Source of the DNA: Candidatus Mcinerneyibacteriota bacterium
GTDB taxonomy: Bacteria > Macinerneyibacteriota > Macinerneyibacteria > Macinerneyibacteriales > DSCS01
NCBI GenBank assembly: GCA_016937175.1
Contig: JAFGWL010000001.1
Coordinates: 1-64,000 of the forward strand
Direction of reading: 5' to 3'
Length of the DNA stretch: 64,000 nucleotides
Shown here: positions 48,414-58,452 of the stretch, piece after piece
How the letters are laid out: every line of letters begins with the position of its first letter
How positions within the stretch are numbered: the stretch's first letter is position 1
The notes under the pieces: model-generated
Told to the model about the DNA's origin: nothing
The model's input: only the letters and a program-made list of their open reading frames with translations
Database searches by the model: none
Program-made: the position numbers and the translations under genes

Positions 48414-50876
48414 CTAATTCCATACGTCTGTGGTGATCTTGATGGTACTGGCCAGCTGATAAAGGATGGTCGTCCAATCCTTCAGGTGCTCCACAAATGA
48501 GATCCTGGGTTCAGCCGGAGGGACGATCACGGTGTCGCCGGGGAAGATCAGCGCATTGAGAAACTTATCTCTGAAAAGGGTGGCCACACGCGACTCATCG
48601 TCGATGAAGTAGGGAGAGATGATCCTTCCGTTGGCTTTAATGACGAAAGCGCGTGAGAGGTCTCCTCTGGGGGTAGCTCCCCCGGTCATCCGGATGTAAT
48701 CTTTGACACGGTTCTGCCCGGCATGGTAAACGAAGGTCCCCGGGCTGTTGACTTCGCCCATCACTGTGACGGCATCGGGGTTCCGGGGGACAAAAAGGGT
48801 ATCCCCGTCTCTGACAGGGATATTGTAAGAAGAGCGGGAAAAGGCGTCAAGGTCTTTACCGAGGTCTATGATCAGGCGTCCGGTGACCTGAGCGTTTTTC
48901 ATCTCTTCGAGCCTTTTTTTGTAAAGGGGGAGAAGTGCGGCTGAGCGGCTCTCCTGGCGGGATTCCATGGCCGTGATAGTGCTTTCCATGGTCCGGACTA
49001 ATTCCTCAAGGTGTTGTTTTTGGATCTCTTTGACCGATTCCCGGGTGAAGACAGCTCCACGGATATAAGCTTCGCCGGTGAAACCGCCGGCCCGTCTGAG
49101 AATATCGGCCAGGTTTTCCCCCTCTCTGGCGTAGTAGACTCCGGGATAGGCCACCTCTCCTGAAAGGGTTATGGCACGGTTCTCTTCAAAGTCGGCCAGC
49201 CGGCGGACAAAGATCTTGTCAAAGGGGTTCAGATAAAAATTCACGGCAGGGTCGTTGGGGCGGCCCAGAACATCCGATAGAGCAAAGACTGAGACGTCGA
49301 TCTTCTCGACCCGGTTATCAGAGACTTTGAGGGTCACATATTCAGCCTCTTTGAGATTTGCCGTGTTGGTGAGTCCCTGAGCCAGATGGATCAAGTCCAC
49401 CACTGTCATGCCGGGGATGTATTGAAAAGAGCCCGGTTGACGGACTTCTCCAAGGATAAAGACAGGGGGCCGGTCCTGCATCTCCTTTTTACTGTAGAGG
49501 GTAATGATATCTTCCGGCTGGAGAAGGAGGTCGGCTTCAGCAGCTTCTTCAAACAAAGCTTTCTGCAGATTGACTGGAAGGATGCGGGTGGTGTTTTCCG
49601 GATATACTCTGCGAGTGACCGTGGCATACTCCATATAGGTCTCGGGAAGCAGAAGGTCTGTCCGGACGAGGTCGGAAAAGGTCATGCCTTCTGTCCACTG
49701 GAACTTACGCGGGGTGGAGACATACCCTTCCAGAGAGACGGCATTCAGGTCTTCCCGGGTCATGGGTATGGGATAGATCCTGAGAATATCCCCGTCTCGG
49801 GGGGAAAGAGTCCCCAGGTTGTCCCGGTTAAGAGTGGTGAGAATGCGGCCTTTGTCTTTTTCAAAGGACTCAAGAGAGATATTGACTCCGTAGGCTGAAG
49901 CGGTCATCCCGCCTGCCAGGGTGATGATATCACTCCAGGATTCCCCCTCTTTGACTTCGTAAAGGGCGGGACGGCGGACATTCCCCGCTACAGCGACCAG
50001 CGGCCCCATAGGGGCGATATGGATGATATCCCCGTCCATGAGATAGGTGTCGTCTGAAGAGTCTCCGTTTAACAGAAAATCATAAAGGTCGATGGTTTTG
50101 ACCAGGCGTCCCCCGCGGTTCAGCCGGATAGAACGAAGGGAGCCTGTAGGAGAGGGGCCTCCCGATGAAAAGACCGCATTGATCACAGAAGCCAGTCCCG
50201 AAAGAGTATAAGAGCCTGGAGCTGCTGCATCACCCGTGACGAAGATGCGGACAGTCTTGACCTCGGTCAGGGCGATCTCAAAATCGGTTCCTGTGGAGAT
50301 GCTCTCCCTGAGACGTGCTTTGAGCCCTCCCAGAGTAAGCCCGGCTACTGACATGCGGCCGAAATGGGAAGAGGAGATATTTCCGTTTGTATTGACCGTG
50401 ACCTCGAGGTCGGTCATGGTGGTTCCCCAGATAGTGATCCTGAGACGATCCCCCGGGCCCAGGATATAATTGTCATTGACGGGAGCATTGGTCACAGGGG
50501 CGTAGGTAGAGGGGGCGTCAAAAAAACGGCGGCCAAACAGGGTCAGAGATGAAATATCGAGGGGGTAGTCGTATCCTGATTCATTGAAATAGTATCGCTG
50601 AAAGAAGGGGGGCTGTTCGGGAGATGGGGAGGACGGCGGTTCCTGCCCATCTTCCGGAGTCCTGTCTTTCTGGCCGGGAAAAGATCGGGCCTTGAAGGGG
50701 GCTTCCTGAGTCTCATAGGAGTCGAGAGCCTGTGAGAGCTGTTCCATCTCTTCGGGGGTAAAGGACTCTCCCCGGAGATACTTCTGGATGAGGGCTTCCT
50801 GGCCGGCGGGGCTCAGGGCGGAAACAGAAACTGAGAAGATCAAAGCCAGCAGGAAAAGAAGTACAAAGCGTCTCAT
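48414..50876 (-). CDS. Wza-like polysaccharide export protein with multiple SLBB domains
   Basis: Signal peptide; YILGPGDRLRITIWG export motif; repeated VxGxVxxPGxF SLBB motifs. Confidence 0.9.
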   Translation of the reverse strand: MRRFVLLFLLALIFSVSVSALSPAGQEALIQKYLRGESFTPEEMEQLSQALDSYETQEAPFKARSFPGQKDRTPEDGQEPPSSPSPEQPPFFQRYYFNESGYDYPLDISSLTLFGRRFFDAPSTYAPVTNAPVNDNYILGPGDRLRITIWGTTMTDLEVTVNTNGNISSSHFGRMSVAGLTLGGLKARLRESISTGTDFEIALTEVKTVRIFVTGDAAAPGSYTLSGLASVINAVFSSGGPSPTGSLRSIRLNRGGRLVKTIDLYDFLLNGDSSDDTYLMDGDIIHIAPMGPLVAVAGNVRRPALYEVKEGESWSDIITLAGGMTASAYGVNISLESFEKDKGRILTTLNRDNLGTLSPRDGDILRIYPIPMTREDLNAVSLEGYVSTPRKFQWTEGMTFSDLVRTDLLLPETYMEYATVTRRVYPENTTRILPVNLQKALFEEAAEADLLLQPEDIITLYSKKEMQDRPPVFILGEVRQPGSFQYIPGMTVVDLIHLAQGLTNTANLKEAEYVTLKVSDNRVEKIDVSVFALSDVLGRPNDPAVNFYLNPFDKIFVRRLADFEENRAITLSGEVAYPGVYYAREGENLADILRRAGGFTGEAYIRGAVFTRESVKEIQKQHLEELVRTMESTITAMESRQESRSAALLPLYKKRLEEMKNAQVTGRLIIDLGKDLDAFSRSSYNIPVRDGDTLFVPRNPDAVTVMGEVNSPGTFVYHAGQNRVKDYIRMTGGATPRGDLSRAFVIKANGRIISPYFIDDESRVATLFRDKFLNALIFPGDTVIVPPAEPRISFVEHLKDWTTILYQLASTIKITTDVWN

Positions 50877-50888
50877 GAGAAGCCTCCT

Positions 50889-51761
50889 TTAAGCATCTTT
50901 TTTAAAGCGCAAGGCCTTGCGGATAGCCTCCAGATAGGGAGCGGCCTCAGGGTCTCGTTTCAGCCGGGACAGATACTCGGCGGCAAAGGCAGCCAGGGCT
51001 CCGGAGAAAAGTCCCAGAAAAAGGGCCATGACCATAATGAGTTTGCGGCGGGGCCGGATCCTGATATCAGGAACGAATGGGCTTTGAACAACCCTGTAGA
51101 GAGTATTCTGGTTGGTCCGGGCCAGGATGATCTTTTTGGTCTCGACAGCCCAGATAGAGGAGAGTTCTGACCTGAGCAGCGGGTCATTGGTCGCCTTCAT
51201 CTCAGCTTTCAGTCGGGCGATAAACCGTCGGCTGTTTTCAGATTCCTTCATGATGATGAATTCGTTCAGGGATGTGAGGAGTTTATTCAGGATGAGATAG
51301 GAGAGTTCGGGGTTGATGGTCTCCACGGCGATACTCAATGTCCCGTTGATGGTATCTTCCTTTATCATAATAAGCTGCCGGAGTGTTTCCAGGGTCCTGG
51401 TCACAGAGTCTTCTTTTTTCCCCAGAAGTCCGCAGATGTCATGAGCATCGTTAAAGTAGAAGAGGAAATCGGCGCTGTGCAGCGTACGCTTCACGTTTTT
51501 GAGGTTTTCCCCGGTCAGAGAGGTGATGTCAGCTCCCACCATATAGGCCAGGTTGGTGAAGCGGCTCAGGGAAGATGCCAGGGGATTTTCATCGGTAGGA
51601 GCGATCAAGGCAGAAGCCCGGAAGGCTTTGGGAGAAAAGAGGGCGATGAGAAGCCCGAGGAGAAGGAACAGAGAGACCGCTTTTAAAACCAGCCCCTTGC
51701 GGCGGGCCAGGATCAGAAGGATCTCCCAGAGGGAGATCTCACCAGGACGGTCCGTTGTCAT
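50889..51761 (-). CDS. Wzz-type chain-length determinant / polysaccharide co-polymerase
   Basis: N-terminal TM, coiled middle, C-terminal TM preceded by PRRKLIMVMALFLGLFSGAL. Confidence 0.8.
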   Translation of the reverse strand: MTTDRPGEISLWEILLILARRKGLVLKAVSLFLLLGLLIALFSPKAFRASALIAPTDENPLASSLSRFTNLAYMVGADITSLTGENLKNVKRTLHSADFLFYFNDAHDICGLLGKKEDSVTRTLETLRQLIMIKEDTINGTLSIAVETINPELSYLILNKLLTSLNEFIIMKESENSRRFIARLKAEMKATNDPLLRSELSSIWAVETKKIILARTNQNTLYRVVQSPFVPDIRIRPRRKLIMVMALFLGLFSGALAAFAAEYLSRLKRDPEAAPYLEAIRKALRFKKDA

Positions 51762-52234
51762 AACCGGCCTCCGATGATCAGAAGATTAGCGACGACCATG
51801 TCAGGGGTCTCTTCGAAATCATTTACGGCCAGGGCCGCATATTTTAGGATGCTTTTCAGATAGGCAAGGGGCCTTCGGGCCTGGAGTGTCCCGTTTGAAA
51901 GAGTGAAGCGCAGCTGACCCTTATAAAAGACCTTTACATGGCTTTTTTTAAGAGAAAAGTCGTTTCCGATAAGGGACTGCTGTTCAAAACGAAGGACCTC
52001 ATTGGACCAGCGGTGGGTGATGCGTGTCCCTTCCGGCTCCTCTCTCTCGCTCTTTACGCCGTAATAGTTGGTAAAATGGCCGACCGCATCCAGAACCGCA
52101 GCGATCCGGGCCTCTTCAGGGGAAAAGTGTCCGGGTTCGAAACAGGCCCCCTTCAGAAGAAGTATCTGAGGCGAAGCCGGAGGGGGCTCAGGGGAAACGG
52201 GATTAAAGATGACGGCGGATAAAATCAACAGCAT
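51758..52234 (-). CDS. Exported protein of unknown function in the polysaccharide export operon
   Basis: Hydrophobic N-terminus LLILSAVIFNPVSP; 4-nt overlap with the Wzz-type gene; start uncertain (ORF extends to 52288). Confidence 0.55.
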   Translation of the reverse strand: MLLILSAVIFNPVSPEPPPASPQILLLKGACFEPGHFSPEEARIAAVLDAVGHFTNYYGVKSEREEPEGTRITHRWSNEVLRFEQQSLIGNDFSLKKSHVKVFYKGQLRFTLSNGTLQARRPLAYLKSILKYAALAVNDFEETPDMVVANLLIIGGRL

Positions 52235-53012
52235 TGATAAAAATCGCAAGTCCTTCTCCTTTCCCGGGGATTTCCCCGATTCTGGCACGGGTCAAAGCCA
52301 ACGGATGGGTCCAGGGCAGAATATGAGCCTCAGGGTGGGGCATAAGCCCGAAGATCCGCCCTGTAGTGTCGCACAGGCCGGCCAGGCCGCCGGCGGTCCC
52401 GTTGGGGTTATAGGGGAACTCTTCTGTGGGGTTTCCATCGGGCCCTGTATAGTGCAGGACATCCTGTCCGTTCTTTTTGATCTCCTGAAATACGGCTTCA
52501 TCACGAAAGAGGATGCGTCCTTCTCCGTGACGGGCCGGAAGATAGAGGCGGTCGATTCCGCGGGTGTAGATACAGGGAGAGTCGGGATTGACTTTCAGGC
52601 TCACCCAGCCGTCATAAAAGTGGCCACAGATATTTTCTGTGATGGTCGCTGTCTGTGAGAAGATGACTCCTTCTGTTGCGGGGAGTAGCCCCAGCTTCAT
52701 AAGGATCTGAAAGCCGTTGCACACGCCGAGGATAAGCCCGCCCTCCCGGACGAATGAGCTGAAAGGCTGCGAGAGGGTATGTTTTAACCTGGCAGCGAAG
52801 GCGCGTCCGGCGGCTATATGGTCGCCATAGGAAAATCCGCCGATGAGCATGAGAAGATGGGCTTGGCCCAGTTTCTCCGGGGCGGTGATAAGGTCATTGA
52901 GGTGTATCAGTTCCACGGTCCCGGCTCCTGCCATGCGGAAAGCGGCAGCACTCTCTTCCTGGCAGTTGAGGCCGTATCCGGTGATGATAAGGATGTGAGG
53001 TCTAGCAGCCAT
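52203..53012 (-). CDS. purQ: Phosphoribosylformylglycinamidine synthase glutaminase subunit
   Basis: ILIITGYGLNCQEESAAAF, GVCNGFQILMKLGLLP, LMPHPEAHI. Confidence 0.93.
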   Translation of the reverse strand: MAARPHILIITGYGLNCQEESAAAFRMAGAGTVELIHLNDLITAPEKLGQAHLLMLIGGFSYGDHIAAGRAFAARLKHTLSQPFSSFVREGGLILGVCNGFQILMKLGLLPATEGVIFSQTATITENICGHFYDGWVSLKVNPDSPCIYTRGIDRLYLPARHGEGRILFRDEAVFQEIKKNGQDVLHYTGPDGNPTEEFPYNPNGTAGGLAGLCDTTGRIFGLMPHPEAHILPWTHPLALTRARIGEIPGKGEGLAIFINAVDFIRRHL

Positions 53013-55971
53013 GATTGCTCCTTTGGTAAGCCTCTTTGAGCTGATCACGGCCCAGAGAGAGCCACAGCCGGCCCTGGTTGAAAAGACGAAGATCGGCGTG
53101 AGAAGTGACCCGCCCTATGCGAGATAAGGGAAGCCCCCGCATCATGTCTTCAACGTCTGCCGCTTGTTCGGGGGACAGGGTCATGAAGATCCTGCCGCCG
53201 CTTTCTGAAAAGAGCACTTCTTCCGGGGTAAGGGGCTCACCGGTAAGGAATTGGTCCAGGTGGACGTCCAATCCGAAAGAGCCGGCCAGAAGCTGAAGAG
53301 CCAGGGAAAGAGCGGCTCCGCCCCTGGAAGGTGTATGGGCCGACTGGACCAGAGCGGCATCGAGGGCGCGGTGATAGGCTTCATAAAGAGGAAGAAATCC
53401 TTCCCGGGGGGGAACGGGTACCTTTCCGCCTTTTTTCTTCAGATAACGGAAGGCGGCCGACCCGCCGAAATCCCGGTTTGTCCGGCCCAGACAGTAGAGG
53501 ATATCTCCCTCGCTGACCGGTGCGGGAGTCACGGCTTTACGGTAGTCGGGCATCCTGGCGATGACGGAGAAGAGGAGGGTGTAGGGGATGGAAATCTTTT
53601 TGCCTTCGAGAAAAGCATCGTTTTTCATCGAGTCTTTTCCTGATATGCACGGCGCACCGTAAAGCGGTGCGAAATGGGCCAGGGCACGGCAAGATTCCAC
53701 CAGGGCTCCCAGTTTCTCTTTTCCGTCAGGATTGGTCTCCGGGTGATAGACGGGGTCGGGCCAGCAGAAGTTATCCAGTCCCGCCATATGGGCCGGGTCG
53801 GCCCCTGTGGTGATGGCTTTGCGGACGGCTTCGTCGATGATGGCCCCTGTCCCTGCGTAAGGGTTCAGTTCACAATACCAGGGATTGACCCCTTCTGAGA
53901 GGACGATAGCGTCGAAATTTTCATAATCGGCTCCGGTGACAGAAGCATCGCTGTGAACGTCTCCCCGGATGCCTGTAAAAGGCTTGAGGACAGAGAGGCC
54001 CTTTACTTCATGGTCATAGGCGCGGTAAAGGCGCTCCCTGGATGAGAGCTCTTCGGTGGAGAGCAGTCCCAGAAAGAGGTCTTCGACATTAAGGGCCTCC
54101 AGGCCGGAAGGGTCCTCTCCCTGCGGAGGGGCGATTGCTTCCAGTTCCATCTGGGGAAGTCCGTTATGGAGGAATTCCATATCAAGATAACAGACCGGAT
54201 GGCTCCCGTGAACAGCGTGGAAAAAGCCGGTAGTGGTGAAATGTCCCAGGACTGTACACAGGACATCCCTTTTCCGGGCCAGGTCCATAAAAGCGTCCAG
54301 TTTGTCAGGCGGGACAGCCAGGGTCATCCGCTCCTGGGCCTCTGAGATGAGGATCTCCCAGGGCTGAAGCCCATGGTATTTCAAAGGGGCCCGGGCCAGG
54401 TCCAGCCAGGCTCCGCCTGTCTCGCGGGCCATCTCGCCCACAGATGAGGCCAGCCCGCCGGCCCCGTTGTCGGTGATGGAGCGGTAAAGGCCTCTGTCGC
54501 GGGCTTCTATGAGAAAGTCTGTCATTTTTTTCTGGGTGAGAGGGTCTCCGATCTGGACGGCCTGGACAGGGGAGGTCTCGTCCAGCTGCCGGGAGGAAAA
54601 GGTGGCCCCATGGATGCCGTCCTTGCCTATTCGCCCCCCTGCCATGACGATGAGGTCTCCCGGGAAGATCTTTTTTACTGCGCCATCTTCGCCGTGAAGT
54701 TGCCGGGGGAGAAGGCCTACAGTCCCGCAATAGACCAGCGGCTTTCCCAGATAACGCTCATCGAAGAGTTCCCAGCCCCGCCCGTATGGGATCCCGCTCT
54801 GGTTCCCGCCGTCGATGACGCCCTTGTGGACCCCTTCACGGATCCTTTGGGGGGGGAGGAGCCCTTTGGGAAGGGGGCCGTCATATTCAGGAGAAGCGAA
54901 ACAGTATCCCCAGACGTTGATGTGGGGAACGGCTCCCTTTCCCGTCCCCAGGATGTCACGGTTGACACCGACGATCCCGGTCATGGCTCCTCCGTAGGGA
55001 TCGAGGGCAGAGGGCGAGTTGTGGGTCTCCACTTTATAGCAGATATGATATTTATCATTGAAAGAGAGGACTCCGGCATTGTCTTCGAAGACGGAGACGA
55101 TATGCTTACACTTCTTCATAGCTCTTTTTGTGGGTTCCTTGATCATGGTCTTATAGAGAGAATCGATCCGGTGTGTCTCTCCGGAAACTTCCTGATAAGT
55201 GATCAGGGAAGCGAAGATCTTATGTTTACAATGTTCGCTCCATGTCTGGGCAAGCATCTCGATCTCAGCGTCCAGGGGGGCTTCGCTGAAGCCGGCTTTT
55301 TGTCTTGTGGCCCGGACATCGCTTCGGTTGAAAAAGTCGCGGATCACGGCCAGTTCCCTTTTGTCGAGAGCCAGGTGGCGGGCTTCGTCAAGAGCGGCAA
55401 GTGCTTCATCATCCATCCCTGAGACAGGGATCTCCTCAACGCGGATATGATCACGGGCTGTGATGACGGGGATGGAAAAAGCAGAGGACTTCTGCCATCG
55501 GGGGCGCGTAAAGACTTCCACCTCTTCTATAAGGCGGTTGGCAAGGATTCTGTATCCCCACTCTTTTGCCTTTTCCTCATCGGGGAGGTCTTTTTCTTCC
55601 AGATCGAAAAGGTAGAGAAAAGAAGTGTAGACTTCCCCCGACTCAAAAGAACGGCCCAGAATCGCCGAAGCCATCTCAAGAGCTGTTTTTCCTTCGTTGT
55701 CCGTGACCCCGGGAAGGAAGCTGACCCGGTAGACAAGGGAAGGGGTATCCGTCTCATGGGTGATGACAGCTTCTTCTGTTACAGGATCCACAAATTCGTT
55801 GACGAGGGGTTCCCACTCAGTGTCTGAAAGGGGAAGGTCGAAAGCGTAGAGTCTGCGGACCCGGACATTCCGGGGAAGGAAAGGGGCTTGCCGCTTAAAG
55901 GACTGCAGCACCCTGTCGCCTTTGAAATCTTGCTGTCCCTGTTTCAGCTTTATCTCAAGAAACCGTGTCAT
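53002..55971 (-). CDS. purL: Phosphoribosylformylglycinamidine synthase, apparent PurS-PurL fusion
   Basis: N-terminal PurS-like region; EVETHNSPSALDPYGGAMTG-like KVETHNSPSALDPYGGAMTGIVGVNRDILG, DNGAGGLASSVGEMA. Confidence 0.92.
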   Translation of the reverse strand: MTRFLEIKLKQGQQDFKGDRVLQSFKRQAPFLPRNVRVRRLYAFDLPLSDTEWEPLVNEFVDPVTEEAVITHETDTPSLVYRVSFLPGVTDNEGKTALEMASAILGRSFESGEVYTSFLYLFDLEEKDLPDEEKAKEWGYRILANRLIEEVEVFTRPRWQKSSAFSIPVITARDHIRVEEIPVSGMDDEALAALDEARHLALDKRELAVIRDFFNRSDVRATRQKAGFSEAPLDAEIEMLAQTWSEHCKHKIFASLITYQEVSGETHRIDSLYKTMIKEPTKRAMKKCKHIVSVFEDNAGVLSFNDKYHICYKVETHNSPSALDPYGGAMTGIVGVNRDILGTGKGAVPHINVWGYCFASPEYDGPLPKGLLPPQRIREGVHKGVIDGGNQSGIPYGRGWELFDERYLGKPLVYCGTVGLLPRQLHGEDGAVKKIFPGDLIVMAGGRIGKDGIHGATFSSRQLDETSPVQAVQIGDPLTQKKMTDFLIEARDRGLYRSITDNGAGGLASSVGEMARETGGAWLDLARAPLKYHGLQPWEILISEAQERMTLAVPPDKLDAFMDLARKRDVLCTVLGHFTTTGFFHAVHGSHPVCYLDMEFLHNGLPQMELEAIAPPQGEDPSGLEALNVEDLFLGLLSTEELSSRERLYRAYDHEVKGLSVLKPFTGIRGDVHSDASVTGADYENFDAIVLSEGVNPWYCELNPYAGTGAIIDEAVRKAITTGADPAHMAGLDNFCWPDPVYHPETNPDGKEKLGALVESCRALAHFAPLYGAPCISGKDSMKNDAFLEGKKISIPYTLLFSVIARMPDYRKAVTPAPVSEGDILYCLGRTNRDFGGSAAFRYLKKKGGKVPVPPREGFLPLYEAYHRALDAALVQSAHTPSRGGAALSLALQLLAGSFGLDVHLDQFLTGEPLTPEEVLFSESGGRIFMTLSPEQAADVEDMMRGLPLSRIGRVTSHADLRLFNQGRLWLSLGRDQLKEAYQRSNHGC

Positions 55972-56038
55972 GGTACGCTCCTTTGAAAAAATAAAAATGT
56001 GTTTTCAGTATAAAGGGGGGCGGGTAAAAGTCAAGGTT

Positions 56039-56425
56039 TTATGGCAAGTCTGTTTCGGAGACTATGCGTATCCCGGAGGAGCTGTCATCGGCAAAAAGGG
56101 CTCGTTTGTCAGGGAGGGGGATATAGATCCTGTAGCTCTCCCCGTCGGAAATATAGACCAGAGGATATCCCCTGAGAAGGGGCGGGTAGGAAAACGATCC
56201 CCCCGACTCCAGCTGGGAGGGGAGAAACCGTTGGTCATTGGCCGGATAGCGCCCGAAACGTGCGTAGAATTCTTCAAGGCCCTGACGGACCTGCTCCAGG
56301 GCCTCCCGGAAGAGGCCCTCACGAGCGGTCCGGCTCTCTGCTTTGAAGGAGGGGAGGGCATAAAAGAGAAGAAGGGTCCCCACGATGAGAGTGACAAGCA
56401 GGTCGCTTAGCGTGAAGAGGCGCAT
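56039..56425 (-). CDS. Pseudopilin-like protein with degenerate prepilin signal
   Basis: MRLFTLSDLLVTLIVGTLLLFYALPSF N-terminus then FYARFGRYPANDQ; next to prepilin peptidase. Confidence 0.6.
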   Translation of the reverse strand: MRLFTLSDLLVTLIVGTLLLFYALPSFKAESRTAREGLFREALEQVRQGLEEFYARFGRYPANDQRFLPSQLESGGSFSYPPLLRGYPLVYISDGESYRIYIPLPDKRALFADDSSSGIRIVSETDLP

Positions 56426-56428
56426 GGA

Positions 56429-57193
56429 TCACCCTACAGGGGGAAAGAGTCCCATATACCAGGCCAGGAGGAGATCTCCCCAGAAATAAGCGATTAAAGC
56501 TCCCAGGGATAGGAAGGGGCCGAAGGGAAGCATGGTCTCCCGGACGTTTTTACGCGTGATAAAGGCATAGAGATAACCGATAAGAGCCGCGCTCAGGGCT
56601 GCTGTGAGCAGCAGGATGATCCCGTTCTTCCATCCGATGAAGAAAGCCAGAAAAGCCGTGTAGTAGATGTCTCCCCCGCCCATGGCCTCTTTTTTATAGA
56701 AGGCCTTTCCCAGAAAAGCGATAAGCCACATGAGGGCGAAGAAGAGAAGGAAGGAGAGGATGCGTTCACCGATGATCCCCTGTCTGATATTATAAAAAAC
56801 TCGCCAGAGAAAGGCAGGGACAAGGACTTCCCAGGGAATGATCATATGAGTGAAATCGATCCATGTGACGATAAAGAGGGTGGAAAGAAGGAGGATCAGG
56901 TCAACCGCTGAAAGGGTGAGCCCTCCGTAAAGGTAGCCGGCCAGGAAGATAAGCCCGCCGGAAAGCTCCACCAGGGGATAACGCAGGGCGATGGGTGCCT
57001 TGCAGGCTTCACACCGGCCCCTGAGGAAAAGATAGGAGAGAAGGGGGATGTTGCCGTACCAGGCGATGGGGGTGCTGCAGGCTGGACAGCGAGACCCGGG
57101 GCGCACGATGGAGAGGTCCCGGGGGACGCGGTAGATGACCACATTAAAGAAGGATCCGAAAAAAAGGCCGACGAAGAAAAAAAGAAACGCCAT
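56429..57193 (-). CDS. Type IV prepilin peptidase
   Basis: GSFFNVVIYRVP, CPAC...CEAC zinc motif, TWIDFTHMIIP and MGGGDIYYTAFL aspartates. Confidence 0.95.
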   Translation of the reverse strand: MAFLFFFVGLFFGSFFNVVIYRVPRDLSIVRPGSRCPACSTPIAWYGNIPLLSYLFLRGRCEACKAPIALRYPLVELSGGLIFLAGYLYGGLTLSAVDLILLLSTLFIVTWIDFTHMIIPWEVLVPAFLWRVFYNIRQGIIGERILSFLLFFALMWLIAFLGKAFYKKEAMGGGDIYYTAFLAFFIGWKNGIILLLTAALSAALIGYLYAFITRKNVRETMLPFGPFLSLGALIAYFWGDLLLAWYMGLFPPVG

Positions 57194-57222
57194 GTCTGCT
57201 CCCTTCGTAATGATCAAAAAAA

Positions 57223-57248
57223 AGCCCGCCCGCGGAAGCGGACGGGCT
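57223..57248 (-). terminator. Intrinsic terminator after the pilin gene
   Basis: Minus strand AGCCCG-T-CCGC-TTCC-GCGG-G-CGGGCT then TTTTTTT. Confidence 0.85.
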
Positions 57249-57274
57249 CTCAACACCTCGGCTCAGACGAGCTC

Positions 57275-57697
57275 TCAGAGAGCGCTCATGGTGATGCCGG
57301 TGGGGACAGACGTCACAACGGACGCTGTCTTGCCCACATCGATGATCACGGCATACTTGTCGCCCTTGACGCCCTTGATCTTGCCGACCAGGGTGTAAGC
57401 GCCGTCACCGTCGCCGTCAAAGCCCACTTCGGTCAGGTTGCCGGACATATCAGTCCACTCGAAATAGTTGGCGGAAATAGTCTGCAGCATGGCCAGTGTC
57501 TCGGGATAGTCACCCGGGAAGTCCATGGATGCATAGGATTCCATGGCCTGGATGAGGGACTGCATAGTAGCTACAGCAGCCCTTTCGGCAGCTTTCTCAC
57601 GCACACGGGTGAAGTTCGGGATCGCGATAGCGGCCAGAATACCGATGATGGCGATGACGATCATGAGCTCGATGAGCGTAAAACCTTTCTTATTCAT
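57275..57697 (-). CDS. Type IV pilin / major pseudopilin
   Basis: MNKKGFTLIELMIVIAIIGILAAIAIPNFTRVREKA. Confidence 0.95.
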   Translation of the reverse strand: MNKKGFTLIELMIVIAIIGILAAIAIPNFTRVREKAAERAAVATMQSLIQAMESYASMDFPGDYPETLAMLQTISANYFEWTDMSGNLTEVGFDGDGDGAYTLVGKIKGVKGDKYAVIIDVGKTASVVTSVPTGITMSAL

Positions 57698-57869
57698 AAA
57701 ACACCTCCCTTTCTTTGCTTACATATATTTAAGCAAGCAGTGTGCCAGAAACCGATTTTCCGGCAACTTCCACGATAACAGCAAATTAAAAATCACCCCG
57801 GGCTGCTTTTCCCTTTTATAGTGTTACCGGATAACCCGTTTCCCGGATATAGTGTCTCCATAGGTTACA

Positions 57870-58298
57870 CTATAATTCCTTCCAGCTGGCGATGACAGGC
57901 TCTGTGGTGACGAATCTGGGGCTTTTCATGGTGTCTGTGTAGAGAGCCCAGGTGTCTTTGTTGATGGCCCGGACCTTGGCGGCGATGGTGTAGCTTCCGG
58001 TGGCCGTCCCCTCAAACCCCAGCATCTCAACCGTCTCGCTTACCCGTTCGATCTCCAGATAGGGGATGATGACATCGATGAGTTCATCCACATCCTGGGG
58101 ATAGGAGAACTCCAGTTCCGCCGAGGCGTAGGCTTCCAGCGCCTTGAGGACCGCTTTCAGGGTAGCGGCTGTGGCGTGGATGGCACTCTTTTCCCGGACC
58201 CGGTTGAAGTTGGGGATGGCGATGGCCGATAATATGGCGATGATGGCGATAATGATCATAAGCTCAATAAGCGTGAAGCCGCTTTTTTTCATACACAA
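57870..58298 (-). CDS. Type IV pilin / pseudopilin, paralogue of the neighbouring gene
   Basis: MKKSGFTLIELMIIIAIIAILSAIAIPNFNRVREKS. Confidence 0.95.
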   Translation of the reverse strand: MCMKKSGFTLIELMIIIAIIAILSAIAIPNFNRVREKSAIHATAATLKAVLKALEAYASAELEFSYPQDVDELIDVIIPYLEIERVSETVEMLGFEGTATGSYTIAAKVRAINKDTWALYTDTMKSPRFVTTEPVIASWKEL

Positions 58299-58452
58299 CT
58301 CCTTTGTTTCTAAAATGATACTATAAGTGTAGCCGAAAATAAGCGCTTTTCAACAGAAAAGAGAGAGTTTTCGGAATATTTTTTCTTTTAACCGATAAGA
58401 AGAAGGCTATAATGGAAAGGGTGGAAAAGTAAAGTCGTATGGGAGGTGGATT

